Shown piece after piece: positions 28,350-38,031 of a stretch of DNA of 64,000 bases. Within the stretch, counting starts at the first letter, position 1. Each line of letters starts with the position of its first letter. The stretch lies in NCBI RefSeq assembly GCF_902705855.1, contig NZ_CACSIJ010000004.1, positions 1 through 64,000 of the forward strand. The letters are read 5' to 3'. The notes under the pieces are model-generated. The model worked only from the letters and a program-made list of their open reading frames with translations, had not been told where the DNA came from and made no database searches. A program made the translations under genes and the position numbers. The stretch comes from Zhongshania aliphaticivorans (GTDB lineage: Bacteria > Pseudomonadota > Gammaproteobacteria > Pseudomonadales > Spongiibacteraceae).

Positions 28350-30023
28350 ATGGCAATCGATTTGCCCCCCGTAATGCCGCCACAACTCGCCACACCAGCA
28401 CAAGCAAGCGCATACAGCGCCGTAGCTGCGGCAGAGGTATCAGCAACTATTAACGGCACCAATGTGCGAGTATTAGGTAACCGCTACCTTGCTGACAGTG
28501 ACGTCAAAAACATCCTCAGCAGCGCAAAAACGCCTGCAGAAGGCATTATTAACCTCACTAAACGTTACTATCAAAGCGGTCACCTGCTGGTAAGAATTCG
28601 ATACGCACGTGAAAACGACGGCGTTGTGGTCTTCGTTGAGCAGCTAACGCTATCTGAAATTCGCGGCGACGCGGACATTCGGCCGTATTTTGATGGTTTG
28701 GCCGGCGATACCGACCTGACTATTTCTGAATTTGATCGCGCGCGGATATTGGCAAATCTTAAAGCCGAACGCGGTGGCTACGAATACAGCATGTCTTACC
28801 AAGAAACTGGTAACAATGCAGTTGCGTTGGTAATGACTAAAACCGCTGTCGAAAACTACGACCGCACTGACTTTATTCTTGAAGCAAACAATAAAGGTAG
28901 TCGCTTCTTAGGCCGCTACTTCGGCTTGGCCGGTATCAAGCACGATTTCGAGAATGGCACCGAATTATCACTTGCCTACCAAACAACATTCACTGATTTA
29001 GGTGAATCGCGTGATGGCGATAGCCTAGACCAATTCAGCCTTAGCATAGACCACCCCTTCGTTAGCGGTCTTTACGGCATGGATCTGTCTTACGTTGAGT
29101 ACAGTAGAGACCCAAGAGTCGCCCAAACCCAAACCGGCCTTTGCATACTCGGCTTAATTGGCTGTAGCACAAGCACCTCTATTACTACGGTTAATTTAGA
29201 CGCCGAAATCCTGCAAGCGGCATTCAGAGGTGAACAAATTCTGTTCAGCGGCATAGATTCTCGTCTATCCGTTACCGAAAAAGTCGAACACATTGACTCT
29301 ATCGTTGAGCAAGCCGGCACCAACGGCAAGCTGCTAGAAGAAACCTACCAAGTCGTCGATATCGGCCTGAAATACCAAAAAGCACGCTATAAAACCGAAG
29401 AACTGCCCGCGGCACAGCTAAATATGGGAATCAACTTCTTAGCGGGCTTCGGCGATGGCGGCACGCTCGACAACTACGATCAATATCAAGCAGCATTCGC
29501 ACAACAGTTCCCCGGCACAATCGTACCTGACGTTGTTCCAGCTGCACGTACTGCTGAGTTCCTAGCGCTGCAAGCTAGCGCCCGCTATATGGTACAAGTT
29601 GCTGACAACACACTGTTGTCCTTTGCGGCTAACGCGCAATTTTCCGACGAACAAGTACCACAGCAGCAGCAATTTGTACTTGGTGGCATGAACACCCTAA
29701 GTGCTTATTTACCTGGTGTGCTCGTCGGTGACGAAGGTTATTACATAAACGCGAACCTGGAAAAGACCTTCAATTGGAACGAGTACAAAATTTCGCCGTC
29801 AATATTCGCCGAATACGGTGCTAGCTGGTTTAACAACACCAATAGCAGCTTTGGCGACACTCAGGCTATTGCGGATGCGGGTGTAAGATTACGGATCGAA
29901 TTCTCCGACAATCTGTTCACAGAACTTGTTGCTGCACTACCTATCTACGACGACGTCACCAATAGCGACGACCTAGATGTATTAGAAGCTGACTTCTTCT
30001 GGCGAGTTCGCTTCACCTTTTAA
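28350..30023 (+). CDS. FhaC/ShlB (TpsB)-like outer-membrane transporter, no visible signal peptide
   Basis: 557 residues. A POTRA-like region (about 25-110, with VRVLGNRYLADSDVKN and RYYQSGHLLVRIRY) precedes a beta-barrel that ends in ADFFWRVRFTF, a proper outer-membrane signature. This is the plan of two-partner-secretion transporters. The start ATG has a good ribosome site (GGGAG), and an in-frame TAG lies about 25 bases upstream, so it cannot be extended. Yet its N-terminus (MAIDLPPVMPPQLATPAQAS) has no basic-hydrophobic signal peptide. It follows the repeat protein, its likely partner, though that protein carries an OmpA domain rather than a TPS domain. Confidence 0.65.
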   Translation: MAIDLPPVMPPQLATPAQASAYSAVAAAEVSATINGTNVRVLGNRYLADSDVKNILSSAKTPAEGIINLTKRYYQSGHLLVRIRYARENDGVVVFVEQLTLSEIRGDADIRPYFDGLAGDTDLTISEFDRARILANLKAERGGYEYSMSYQETGNNAVALVMTKTAVENYDRTDFILEANNKGSRFLGRYFGLAGIKHDFENGTELSLAYQTTFTDLGESRDGDSLDQFSLSIDHPFVSGLYGMDLSYVEYSRDPRVAQTQTGLCILGLIGCSTSTSITTVNLDAEILQAAFRGEQILFSGIDSRLSVTEKVEHIDSIVEQAGTNGKLLEETYQVVDIGLKYQKARYKTEELPAAQLNMGINFLAGFGDGGTLDNYDQYQAAFAQQFPGTIVPDVVPAARTAEFLALQASARYMVQVADNTLLSFAANAQFSDEQVPQQQQFVLGGMNTLSAYLPGVLVGDEGYYINANLEKTFNWNEYKISPSIFAEYGASWFNNTNSSFGDTQAIADAGVRLRIEFSDNLFTELVAALPIYDDVTNSDDLDVLEADFFWRVRFTF

Positions 30024-30036
30024 GTAAGCCCCCGAT

Positions 30037-30064
30037 AGTAGCTCGGCCCCTGTGCCGAGCTACT
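30037..30064 (+). terminator. Hairpin after the FhaC-like gene
   Basis: AGTAGCTCGGC (30037-30047) pairs exactly with GCCGAGCTACT (30054-30064), loop six bases, 14 bases after the stop. There is no U-tract, so termination may need Rho; the stem is nevertheless typical of a transcript end. Confidence 0.55.
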
Positions 30065-30569
30065 CATCCCACTACCCCGCAAAATTTATTTCAATCCCTT
30101 CGAATAAAAATGCTTTACTTACTGGCGCGAACTTTGCTAGCTTCGTAGTGTCTGATTTGCAAGCCCAAGATAGTTCTAGTAATTAATCCACGGGCTTACA
30201 GAATGATTTAGGCAATTGAAAATAGTCGTGTAAGGGCAGCAAAATCCTCGCAAAACCCCGCGTACTCTGGGTGTCGACACATTAAGTGTTAACACCAATA
30301 GTTAAGATCAATTGCTCAAGATACTATGGCTTTCTGCAATTTACCCCACCAAGGTGTACCAGAAGTCATCTATCTTGATGACCTCCGCGACTAAAAATTT
30401 CATAGTCGCACCATAATCGGTCAGTAAATCTCAGTGTTTTTATACAAAAAATAGTCTTGTCATAAGGCTGTCACAGACAACAGAGATAGTAGTCAACGGT
30501 AGTTAAATACCGACGTAAGACAGATAGTTGATGACGGAAGAAGGCGCAGAGAGCGCGAAGGAGAAGTAA
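30065..30569 (+). promoter_or_regulatory. Intergenic region with a Pho box ahead of a small ORF
   Basis: About 500 bases with no convincing gene. The notable element is a Pho box near its right end, annotated separately. The rest is AT-rich with no clear repeats. Several short direct repeats of ordinary kind are present. Confidence 0.4.
30457..30475 (+). promoter_or_regulatory. Candidate PhoB box
   Basis: TTGTCATAAGGCTGTCACA holds two seven-base elements TTGTCAT and CTGTCAC spaced 11 bases apart start to start, each one mismatch from the consensus CTGTCAT, with the usual AT/AG spacer. It lies about 95 bases ahead of the 60-codon ORF and on the same strand, where a PhoB activator site would be expected. 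Confidence 0.55.
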
Positions 30570-30752
30570 ATGAATAAGCAAAGTAATGATATGAATGTAA
30601 AAAATCTATGTAGTCGTAAATTGTGGGAATTATTGAAAAACGCCGAATGGCAGAGCAACACCGAACGTTTTGCAATTGAGAGCGAGTTATCTGATCGCCG
30701 TCACTATGTGAAAGAACTGGAACAGCTTAGCGGCCGAGAAACCATGCATTAA
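30570..30752 (+). CDS. Small hypothetical protein, 60 residues
   Basis: A strong ribosome site (AAGGAGAAG) seven bases ahead of the ATG supports translation. The product is basic/acidic mixed and probably helical (SRKLWELLKNAEWQSNTERF, then ELSDRRHYVKELEQLSG). It has no signal peptide or membrane segment and no family I recognise. Its last 26 bases overlap the end of the convergent GspF-like gene. The Pho box upstream suggests induction in phosphate limitation, which is inference. Confidence 0.5.
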   Translation: MNKQSNDMNVKNLCSRKLWELLKNAEWQSNTERFAIESELSDRRHYVKELEQLSGRETMH

Positions 30753-31680
30753 GCACGGCAATATACGGAAGCAAACCCAATAATAACCACGGTAAATAAG
30801 CAGACCAAAACGCCACCTGATCTTCACAAACGCGATGTATAGCCAAGCCCAACTGGGCTGGCACTTGCTTGGCATCACCCAATTTAGACACTGGCGGCAA
30901 GGTCACCCCCTCTAGAATTCCACTGCGTAATAACGCAGTGGAAAATAACTCCCCCCCTTCTACATCAGCAGCTAGTTTGTAATACCGACTATTCATTGTC
31001 GCCGGTGGCAGACGTCGAGCCGACTGTTTTAAGGCTTGTGGCAGACTAAAACCCGCGCCAATACAGTCCGCTATGTGATTCATATAATGATAACTTTGAT
31101 ACTGCATTAATGCTCTGCCCACCCCCGGCAAGCGCAAACCAAGCTCTACACTAGTCAGCCGAAGAAAGTGCGATCGTGAGGCCAGCTTCAAACCGCCACA
31201 AACCAATACAATCGGCAGCACGCCCAACAAGCTGACAAGGGTCGCAGTACCCAAATCAAAAGCCCCCGCCAGCAAGCCCCAAAGCGGTAACAGTACAGCG
31301 CAGACGACGGTGATCATCAAAGGCCAGCGCAAATAACGCCTAAAATTTTGCTGAAATTCCGCCTGCAAACGATAATGCTCCGCAAGACGCAAATACACTT
31401 TTGCAAGATTACCCACCGCCAGTCCCAGCTTCAGAAATTGTAATTCCCACTCAAGAAAAACACCGCCTTCCCGCAACTCGTCCATCACCACTCGCTGACC
31501 ATTGGCAAACTGCGCCGCGACACTGTCTAACTGAGCGCGCTGCGCTGCCTGCTGCCCCTTACTTAACAGGGCGACGACCTGATCCCAGTTATTATCACCA
31601 GATTGACTAGCTTGATAGAGCGATTGGAAAAGCACGAAGCGCTGGGCGGGGGAAAATCCAGAGGCCATTTTTAAATCCAT
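30727..31680 (-). CDS. Orphan GspF/PilC-like membrane protein
   Basis: 317 residues resembling type II secretion F-family proteins. A cytoplasmic helical domain (about 1-115, with LREGGVFLEWELQFLKLG) precedes two hydrophobic segments at about 118-165, a second helical domain (HIADCIGAGFSLPQALKQSA, then ADVEGGELFSTALL), and a C-terminal membrane segment (LLLGLLPYIAVLNAWFL). GspF proteins usually have about 400 residues and act as the inner-membrane platform for pilus or secretion ATPases. No pilin, ATPase or prepilin peptidase gene is nearby, so its role is unclear. Confidence 0.65.
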   Translation of the reverse strand: MDLKMASGFSPAQRFVLFQSLYQASQSGDNNWDQVVALLSKGQQAAQRAQLDSVAAQFANGQRVVMDELREGGVFLEWELQFLKLGLAVGNLAKVYLRLAEHYRLQAEFQQNFRRYLRWPLMITVVCAVLLPLWGLLAGAFDLGTATLVSLLGVLPIVLVCGGLKLASRSHFLRLTSVELGLRLPGVGRALMQYQSYHYMNHIADCIGAGFSLPQALKQSARRLPPATMNSRYYKLAADVEGGELFSTALLRSGILEGVTLPPVSKLGDAKQVPAQLGLAIHRVCEDQVAFWSAYLPWLLLGLLPYIAVLNAWFLGR

Positions 31681-31794
31681 ATCCGCGAGGTGGTCGCAAT
31701 AGTGGGTATGTAACCCACAAGGCTATATACTTTAGCACAGCTGAAAACTGCGATGGCATGCATAACAACAAGCACCCTCGCTATAAGGATTAAT

Positions 31795-32277
31795 ATGATT
31801 ATTCGTTTACTTTTTGCCGCCGTGGTTTTGTACGGTTTATATCGCTTTGTAAAACTTGTGCAGCTCAAACCCGCCAAAGAGCGGCGCGCCTATTACATGA
31901 CACTCGTCATTGGCCTAGGTGCGGCGGCGTTGGTTTTACTATCGCTAACAGGGCGGGTGCCATGGATTGCCGGCGTTATAGGCGGCGCACTCCCCTTTGT
32001 GCGCCAACTAGCACTGAAATACGTCTACCAGCGTTTAGAGTCGAATAAACAAGAAAATAACAGCGGCAGTAACAAGCCAAAGACCAATACTGCGCCCATG
32101 AACAAAGCCCAAGCCCTTTCCACCCTTGGTTTAGAAGAAGGTGCCAGCAAAGACGACATCATTAGCGCCCACCGCAAACTCATGCAAAAGTTTCACCCCG
32201 ACCGCGGCGGCAATGATTTCCTTGCCAGCCAAATTAATCATGCTAAAGACGTGCTACTAGACGAACAGCATGGATGA
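31795..32277 (+). CDS. Membrane-anchored J-domain protein
   Basis: 160 residues from the ATG at 31795, which has AAGGAT ahead; an in-frame ATG 14 codons earlier lacks a ribosome site. Two N-terminal hydrophobic segments (about 1-20 and 35-55) are followed by a linker and a C-terminal J domain with the HPD motif in KFHPDRGGND. The layout resembles mitochondrial Pam18/Tim14 and bacterial DnaJ-like membrane proteins, which recruit DnaK to the membrane. The substrate is unknown. Confidence 0.75.
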   Translation: MIIRLLFAAVVLYGLYRFVKLVQLKPAKERRAYYMTLVIGLGAAALVLLSLTGRVPWIAGVIGGALPFVRQLALKYVYQRLESNKQENNSGSNKPKTNTAPMNKAQALSTLGLEEGASKDDIISAHRKLMQKFHPDRGGNDFLASQINHAKDVLLDEQHG

Positions 32278-32358
32278 ACAAGGCTCTGTTCAAGCTGAGC
32301 ACCAAACGCGTTAAAATCACGCCCTAACATAAAATATTTACGACAATTTAAGGCACCA

Positions 32359-32712
32359 ATGGCAACTGTATTTGTTATTCAAAATCAGCACGGACACTAC
32401 CTCAGCAAACAGCTTGAATGGGTTGACGGCCGCGACAAACGTGTACTGTACCGCACGGTACACCGCGATGAGGCAATCAATGTGGTATTTGAACAAAGCA
32501 GCAAAAATATTGAGCTACGCGCCCATCCACTTGAATGCGAAACCGACGAAACCGCGCACCCAAAGGTTGAAGCTGGCCCGCCAATTATGAGCCAGCACGA
32601 AGATTTACTGGGCGACGCCGAAAACAACATCGACCAGCCAACTGAGCCTACACAGGAAGATTCCGAGAGCGATATTTCTGCAACAGATAAAGACGAAAAT
32701 CTTATTCTGTAA
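32359..32712 (+). CDS. Hypothetical acidic-tailed protein, 117 residues
   Basis: The first 55 residues form a compact beta-rich segment beginning MATVFVIQNQHGHYLSKQLE; the last 60 are acidic and low in complexity (Glu/Asp/Thr), probably disordered. No signal peptide. It looks like a conserved gammaproteobacterial hypothetical, but I cannot name a function. It lies between the J-domain gene and htpX on the same strand. Confidence 0.55.
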   Translation: MATVFVIQNQHGHYLSKQLEWVDGRDKRVLYRTVHRDEAINVVFEQSSKNIELRAHPLECETDETAHPKVEAGPPIMSQHEDLLGDAENNIDQPTEPTQEDSESDISATDKDENLIL

Positions 32713-32775
32713 CTTGAAACTGCGAGCATTGAACTCCATCTAATAGGCAGTATCAATTAAACGGAAACCTAGCAA

Positions 32776-33663
32776 ATGATGCGTCTCTTACTGTTCTTGG
32801 CCACCAATATGGCCATTGTTCTAGTAGCAAGTATTACCCTAAGCTTATTTCGTGTTGAAAGTATCATGGCCGAAAACAACATCGACCTAGATTTAGGCTC
32901 GCTCTTGGTTTTCTGCGCGGTATTCGGCATGGCCGGCTCGCTGGTTTCACTATTCATATCTAAGTGGATGGCTAAGCGTGCCACCCGCACCCAAATCATC
33001 ACTCAGCCCAGTAACAACAATGAGCGCTGGCTGCTAGAGACCGTCGCCGAACTAGCTCAAAAAGCCGGAATCGGTATGCCGGAAGTCGGTATTTTTCCGT
33101 CGCCACAGGCCAATGCCTTTGCAACCGGCTGGAACAAAAATTCCGCTTTAGTCGCGGTGTCAGAGGGTCTGCTCAGACAAATGAAGCCCAATGAAGTACG
33201 CGCCGTACTCGCCCACGAAATTGGCCACGTCGCTAACGGCGATATGATTACACTGACCCTTATTCAAGGTGTGGTGAACACTTTTGTGATGTTCTTTGCC
33301 CGCATTATTGGCCATACCGTAGATCGCGCAGTATTTAAAACAGAGCGCGGCCACGGCATTGGCTTTTACATCACCACCTTCATTGCTGAAATGGTGTTGG
33401 GCATTCTCGCCTCAACCATTGTCATGTGGTTTTCGCGCTGGCGTGAATTCCGTGCGGATGCCGCTGGCGCAAGCCTAGCAGGCCGCAACGATATGATAGC
33501 CGCGCTTCAACGCCTGCAATCCCAACAGGAGTTGCCGGTCGATATGCCTGGCGAATTAACGGCTCTCGCCATCAGCAGCCAGAAGAAAACCGACTTAGCG
33601 GCTTTATTTAGCTCTCATCCACCATTGGAGAAGCGCATTCAGGCACTTAGAGACGCCGCCTAA
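32776..33663 (+). CDS. htpX: Membrane zinc metalloprotease HtpX
   Basis: 295 residues. The zinc-binding motif HEIGH (H147, E148, H151) lies in [14 protein letters not shown], and the third ligand Glu is in [13 protein letters not shown]. Four hydrophobic segments match the family: two N-terminal (about 5-25, 35-58) and two after the active site. HtpX degrades misfolded inner-membrane proteins in concert with FtsH. Its stop overlaps the next start (TAATG), so the aldolase-like gene is translationally coupled. Confidence 0.93.
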   Translation: MMRLLLFLATNMAIVLVASITLSLFRVESIMAENNIDLDLGSLLVFCAVFGMAGSLVSLFISKWMAKRATRTQIITQPSNNNERWLLETVAELAQKAGIGMPEVGIFPSPQANAFATGWNKNSALVAVSEGLLRQMKPNEVRAVLAHEIGHVANGDMITLTLIQGVVNTFVMFFARIIGHTVDRAVFKTERGHGIGFYITTFIAEMVLGILASTIVMWFSRWREFRADAAGASLAGRNDMIAALQRLQSQQELPVDMPGELTALAISSQKKTDLAALFSSHPPLEKRIQALRDAA

Positions 33664-34307
33664 TGGAATTCCGTCAGGAGCGCGCTCAGCTCGTCGCTGC
33701 CTTGCACGACATGGCTAGCGCGCAACTTAGCCCTGGCGCCAGCGGTAATGTCTCAGTCAAGACCAGTGATGGCGGCATGCTAATTTCCGCCACCGGCCAA
33801 ATTGCCGCCAATACACGTCCCTCTGATTTGGTCTATATCACTCCGGAAGGGGAAATTGCCAAGCAGCAATTAAAGCCCTCCAGCGAATGGCGTATGCATT
33901 GGCAAATTTATCAAGACCACCCCAATGCAGGCGGAGTGTTACATTGCCATTCCCGCTACGCCACTGTGCTGGCGTGTCAGCGCAGAGAAATACCGGCATT
34001 CCACTACATGGTCGCCGTGGCTGGGGGCGACTCTATACCCTGCGCACCCTACGCCCTCTACGGCAGTGAAGAACTGTCTCGTCTTGTTAGCGAAGCACTC
34101 CGTAACCGCAAAGCCTGCCTATTAGCTAACCACGGACAAATTGCCTATGGCAGCAACCCCGGCAAAGCGCTTGCCCTAGCAAAGGAAGTAGAAGCGCTGG
34201 CTGCGAACTATTTTTTCAGTTTACAGAGCGGTGGCCCGACCCTATTAAGCAAGCAAGAGATGGATGAGGTCTTAGCCCAATATCAACATTACGGCAGCCA
34301 AAAATAA
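33663..34307 (+). CDS. Class II aldolase/adducin-family protein
   Basis: 214 residues of the FucA/AraD/adducin type. Zinc-binding histidines appear in HCHSRYATV and ANHGQIAYG, the phosphate/substrate loop in SPGASGNVSVK, and the catalytic acid in PSSEWRMHW. Members include L-fuculose-phosphate aldolase, ribulose-phosphate epimerase and methylthioribulose-phosphate dehydratase; no neighbour points to one of these. Metal and catalytic residues are intact. It is translationally coupled to htpX. Confidence 0.78.
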   Translation: MEFRQERAQLVAALHDMASAQLSPGASGNVSVKTSDGGMLISATGQIAANTRPSDLVYITPEGEIAKQQLKPSSEWRMHWQIYQDHPNAGGVLHCHSRYATVLACQRREIPAFHYMVAVAGGDSIPCAPYALYGSEELSRLVSEALRNRKACLLANHGQIAYGSNPGKALALAKEVEALAANYFFSLQSGGPTLLSKQEMDEVLAQYQHYGSQK

Positions 34308-34524
34308 ATTATTTCCGGCCAAATTTACGGCAATAATACCAAGCTTGCCCCACTCCCTACGTCCAAACTACTGTGTTAACCTCAGTCGTGATCGCACCGA
34401 AATAACGCAAACGCATTATATTGGTGCATCTAAAATGGAAAATATAAAAACATCACACAATGGAAATAGCTGTGTCACAGACGAGGTTTATCGTAGTGAT
34501 CAGTTCTTACGGGGAGTGACCAAA

Positions 34525-35322
34525 ATGAAAAAGATTGTATTAGCAAGTGCCATCGCCTTGGCAACCGCAGGTCAAGCATACGCAGATTATCAATTTGAAC
34601 TCGGCGGCGTTTACACAAGTGGCGAAATCGGCGGTACTGATTACGACGGTTTCGGCGTTGGTGGTGAATTCCACTTTGATAAGGTAGACACCAGCAAAGG
34701 ACCACTCGCAGAAGCCAGCTTCCTCGACAAATCTTCTTTCGTTGATTTTTCGTTTCTTAGCGTTGAACCAGACTTTGCAGGTGCCGACGACATCGAAACC
34801 ACCAATATTGGCGGTCGCTTTGTTACTGGTAGCAACCTCATCATCGAAGCAGATTGGTCAACCGTAGACACCGGTCTTGCAGACGTGGATACCATTCGTG
34901 TCGGCGTGGGTACCTATATAAACGACACAACTGATGTCGTTGTAAGCTACTCGACTGAAGACGACGACAATGCCGACGTAGACTACCTAGACGTTACATT
35001 CCATGGCGTGAATGCACTGAATCAAGGTGCGTCAGTTGGCTATGACGTAGCAGTCGGCTATATCGACACCGACGACGACAGCGGCTACCACATCGATGTT
35101 GGCGGCACCTACTACTTCAACAATATGTTTGGCCTTGGTTTAAGTGCCGGTATTACCGATGTTGGTGACTTCTCTAGCGACACTATCAGTCTAGATGCCA
35201 GCTTCTTCCCAAGCGCGCAGGTTGAGATTTACGCAAGCATCTTTGACGAAAGCACTGAAATCAATGGCGGCGGAGACGTCGACTCAGATGGCATCCTTAT
35301 TGGTGCAGCAGTTCGCTTCTAA
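34525..35322 (+). CDS. Small outer-membrane beta-barrel (porin-like)
   Basis: 265 residues from the ATG at 34525, preceded by GGGGAG. It has a signal peptide (MKKIVLASAIALATAGQAYA, cleavage after residue 20). The mature part is rich in Asp, Gly, Thr and alternating beta strands with a terminal ILIGAAVRF, a proper beta-barrel C-terminus ending in Phe. No ligand can be assigned. The frame extends 60 codons further upstream but without family sense. A strong terminator follows. Confidence 0.72.
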   Translation: MKKIVLASAIALATAGQAYADYQFELGGVYTSGEIGGTDYDGFGVGGEFHFDKVDTSKGPLAEASFLDKSSFVDFSFLSVEPDFAGADDIETTNIGGRFVTGSNLIIEADWSTVDTGLADVDTIRVGVGTYINDTTDVVVSYSTEDDDNADVDYLDVTFHGVNALNQGASVGYDVAVGYIDTDDDSGYHIDVGGTYYFNNMFGLGLSAGITDVGDFSSDTISLDASFFPSAQVEIYASIFDESTEINGGGDVDSDGILIGAAVRF

Positions 35323-35350
35323 GCTCCTTGGCTGAAATATGCCAGAAAGC

Positions 35351-35384
35351 AAAGCCCCGTAGCACGAGCTAACGGGGCTTTTTT
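35351..35384 (+). terminator. Rho-independent terminator after the porin-like gene
   Basis: AAAGCCCCGT pairs with ACGGGGCTTT around an internal small stem, followed by a run of T. Strong, classical. Confidence 0.88.
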
Positions 35385-35405
35385 ATGGGCAGAAATTTTA
35401 CCATT

Positions 35406-37934
35406 TTACGTCGGCTTAGGTTTTAGACGGGCTGTAGCAACAGCGGTAGTCGGATCATCAGGCCAGGGATGTTTTGGATAGCGCCCCTTCATTTCCTTTT
35501 TAACGTCCTGATAACTGCCTCGCCAAAAACCCGCCAGATCTTGTGTTACCTGCAAAGGCCTCCGTGCAGGGGACAGTAAGTGCACCGTCAACGGCTGCTT
35601 GCCGTTGGCAATATTAGGGGTGTCTTGGCAACCAAACATTTCCTGTAATTTAACGGCCAGCACCGGCGGTGACTGGCAGTAATCTATTTTCTTAGCAGAA
35701 CCAGACGGCACGATAAATGACTCGGGTGCCAAACTATTCAAAGCCTGCTGCTGAGGCCAATCCAATAATGAAGCCAATATACGGCTCAAATCTAAGCGCT
35801 TAATCCCTTGCAATGAATTTACGCCATCGAGGTAAGGCGACAACCATGTATCGAGCCCAGCAAGTAGACCTTCATCACTAACATCCGGCCAATGACCTGG
35901 CTCACAATCAAGACAACCCAATAAACTCACCCGCGCACGCCACTGCAAAACGCCATCGGACCAGTCTAAAACGCCTAGACCGCGCCTGCATACAAAGTCT
36001 AGCAGCGCTGTGCGCTTCTCATCCGCTGACGCGTCGCGAAGCGTTTCACTTTTCAAAACAAGCGCACCAAGCGTATGTCGCCGCTCAGCAATAAAACGTC
36101 CCTTGGCCTCATCCCATTCTGCATAACTCTGGGTCGTCACCATATCGGCCAACGCCCCCTCAAAATGACGGCTGTCTAGTGCGGCGGCCAAATAAATACT
36201 ATCGCTACGATTCCCCGCCACGCCACCAAGAGCGGCGGCAACAAGATACGGCGAATAATTCAGGCCATCCGCCATCTGTAAACTCGCAGCGCGGCCATTA
36301 CTTAAAACATAGTCGCTGCTGCGCTCGCGACGCTGTTTTGCAATGCGATCCGGATATGCAAAGGCAAGCAGCACACCAGCGTCTACATCAAGCTCGACGG
36401 TCGTTTTACCTTGCGCGGCATGCTTAGATAAAAGCCGCAGAAATTGTTGCTGCTGTTTTTTAAGCCTTGCGACAAGGCCCTGAGATTGGCGATCGACATG
36501 GAACTCTCCACGCATCATCGCTAATCTCAGTTGGATATCTGCATTATCTTTGGGACCAAAACTCCGCTCACTCAAAATTGCCGCCAGTTCGCTGGCCAAT
36601 GCCCCACTAGCTAGCGCCTGACCTTTTAACAACATATGCGCCAAACGAGGGTGCACCGGCAGACCCGCCATCGCCTCGCCGTGGGCTGTTATGTTCACAA
36701 GCCCATTCACCTTAGTGACTGCACCCAACTTTAAAAGCAAATCCACTGCTTGCTGAAATGCCGCTGCGGGCGGTGGATCCATCCAGCGTAATTTCGCCGC
36801 GTCATCAATACCCCAACGCAGTATTTGCAAACATAAGCTCGCCAAATCTGCCTGCGCAATTTCCGGCTCGCTAAACGCCAATAACTCATTATTCTGCGCT
36901 TCGCTCCACAGCCGATAACATACACCTTCACTTAAACGTCCCGCGCGACCTGCACGCTGATCTGCCGAAGCACGGGAAAGGCGACGAGTATCTAAGCGAC
37001 TCATTCCCGTTCTCGGGTCAAAGCTCGGCACCCGTGACAAACCGCAATCTACCACGACGCTAATGCCGTCAATTGTTAAGCTGCTCTCAGCAATACTCGT
37101 TGCCAAAACCACTTTGCGAACACCAGAATCGGTAGGTGCTATCGCACGGCGCTGTTCTGTAAGACTTAAATCTCCGTAAAGTGGTGCAAATATCACCGAC
37201 TCAGATGAATGCTCGGCGGAGAGCTTTGTCAGGCAACGACGTATTTCAGCCTGCCCTGGTAAAAACACTAAGATACTGCCGGAGTTCTCCTCAATAGCTT
37301 GTCGAACTGTGCCGCATACTCGGTCAATTAAAAATTGATTTGGGCGATACGCCTCGCCATAGCGTATTTCAACGGGAAACTGCCGACCAAGACTACGCAC
37401 CACCGGCGCGCCATCAAGTAATTCTGATACTCGGCTGCCGTCTAGGGTAGCCGACATCAGCAATAACTTCAGAGGCGTATTGCGTAAGTCGCCAAATAAA
37501 TTACGACTTTCTAGTGTTAAGGCTAAGCCGAGATCGGCATCGAGACTGCGCTCGTGAAACTCGTCAAAAATAAGTAGACCAATCCCATCCAATGATGGGT
37601 CGTCCTGCAACATGCGGGTGAGTATACCCTCGGTAATTACTTCGATCCGCGTCACGTGGCTAACGACGGTTTCCATACGCATGCGGTAGCCAACAGTAAG
37701 GCCAACCCGCTCACCTAATAGCTCAGCCATCCGTTCTGCGGCCGATTTAGCCGCTATGCGGCGAGGCTCCAACATGACGATACGTTGATTCTCTAGCCAT
37801 GACTCCCTCAGCAACGCCAGTGGTACCCAGGTGGTTTTACCCGCCCCTGGCGGCGCCTCTAAGACCAGCTCATTCCCTTCAGTGAGCGCCGAGCGAATAT
37901 CAGGAATAACAGATTGAATAGGTAAATCAGCCAT
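35406..37934 (-). CDS. hrpB: ATP-dependent helicase HrpB
   Basis: About 842 residues of the DEAH-box HrpB type. Walker A is APPGAGKTTW, the DEAH-equivalent is DEFHERSLD, followed by SATLDG (motif III) and QRAGRAGRL (motif VI). The HrpB-specific C-terminal domain is present. The start is set at 37934 (MADLPIQSV); the frame is open six codons further to a TTG. In E. coli HrpB takes no clear essential role, and its RNA target is unknown. It ends just past the porin terminator, convergent. Confidence 0.92.
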   Translation of the reverse strand: MADLPIQSVIPDIRSALTEGNELVLEAPPGAGKTTWVPLALLRESWLENQRIVMLEPRRIAAKSAAERMAELLGERVGLTVGYRMRMETVVSHVTRIEVITEGILTRMLQDDPSLDGIGLLIFDEFHERSLDADLGLALTLESRNLFGDLRNTPLKLLLMSATLDGSRVSELLDGAPVVRSLGRQFPVEIRYGEAYRPNQFLIDRVCGTVRQAIEENSGSILVFLPGQAEIRRCLTKLSAEHSSESVIFAPLYGDLSLTEQRRAIAPTDSGVRKVVLATSIAESSLTIDGISVVVDCGLSRVPSFDPRTGMSRLDTRRLSRASADQRAGRAGRLSEGVCYRLWSEAQNNELLAFSEPEIAQADLASLCLQILRWGIDDAAKLRWMDPPPAAAFQQAVDLLLKLGAVTKVNGLVNITAHGEAMAGLPVHPRLAHMLLKGQALASGALASELAAILSERSFGPKDNADIQLRLAMMRGEFHVDRQSQGLVARLKKQQQQFLRLLSKHAAQGKTTVELDVDAGVLLAFAYPDRIAKQRRERSSDYVLSNGRAASLQMADGLNYSPYLVAAALGGVAGNRSDSIYLAAALDSRHFEGALADMVTTQSYAEWDEAKGRFIAERRHTLGALVLKSETLRDASADEKRTALLDFVCRRGLGVLDWSDGVLQWRARVSLLGCLDCEPGHWPDVSDEGLLAGLDTWLSPYLDGVNSLQGIKRLDLSRILASLLDWPQQQALNSLAPESFIVPSGSAKKIDYCQSPPVLAVKLQEMFGCQDTPNIANGKQPLTVHLLSPARRPLQVTQDLAGFWRGSYQDVKKEMKGRYPKHPWPDDPTTAVATARLKPKPT

Positions 37935-38031
37935 AGCTGGCTTGGGCTCCAAAAATAAAACGGACGATAAACAAGCAGTGATGTATAGAATAAGATTTTT
38001 AAACGCCGTGCAACGCCAATCGCCTTAAATA

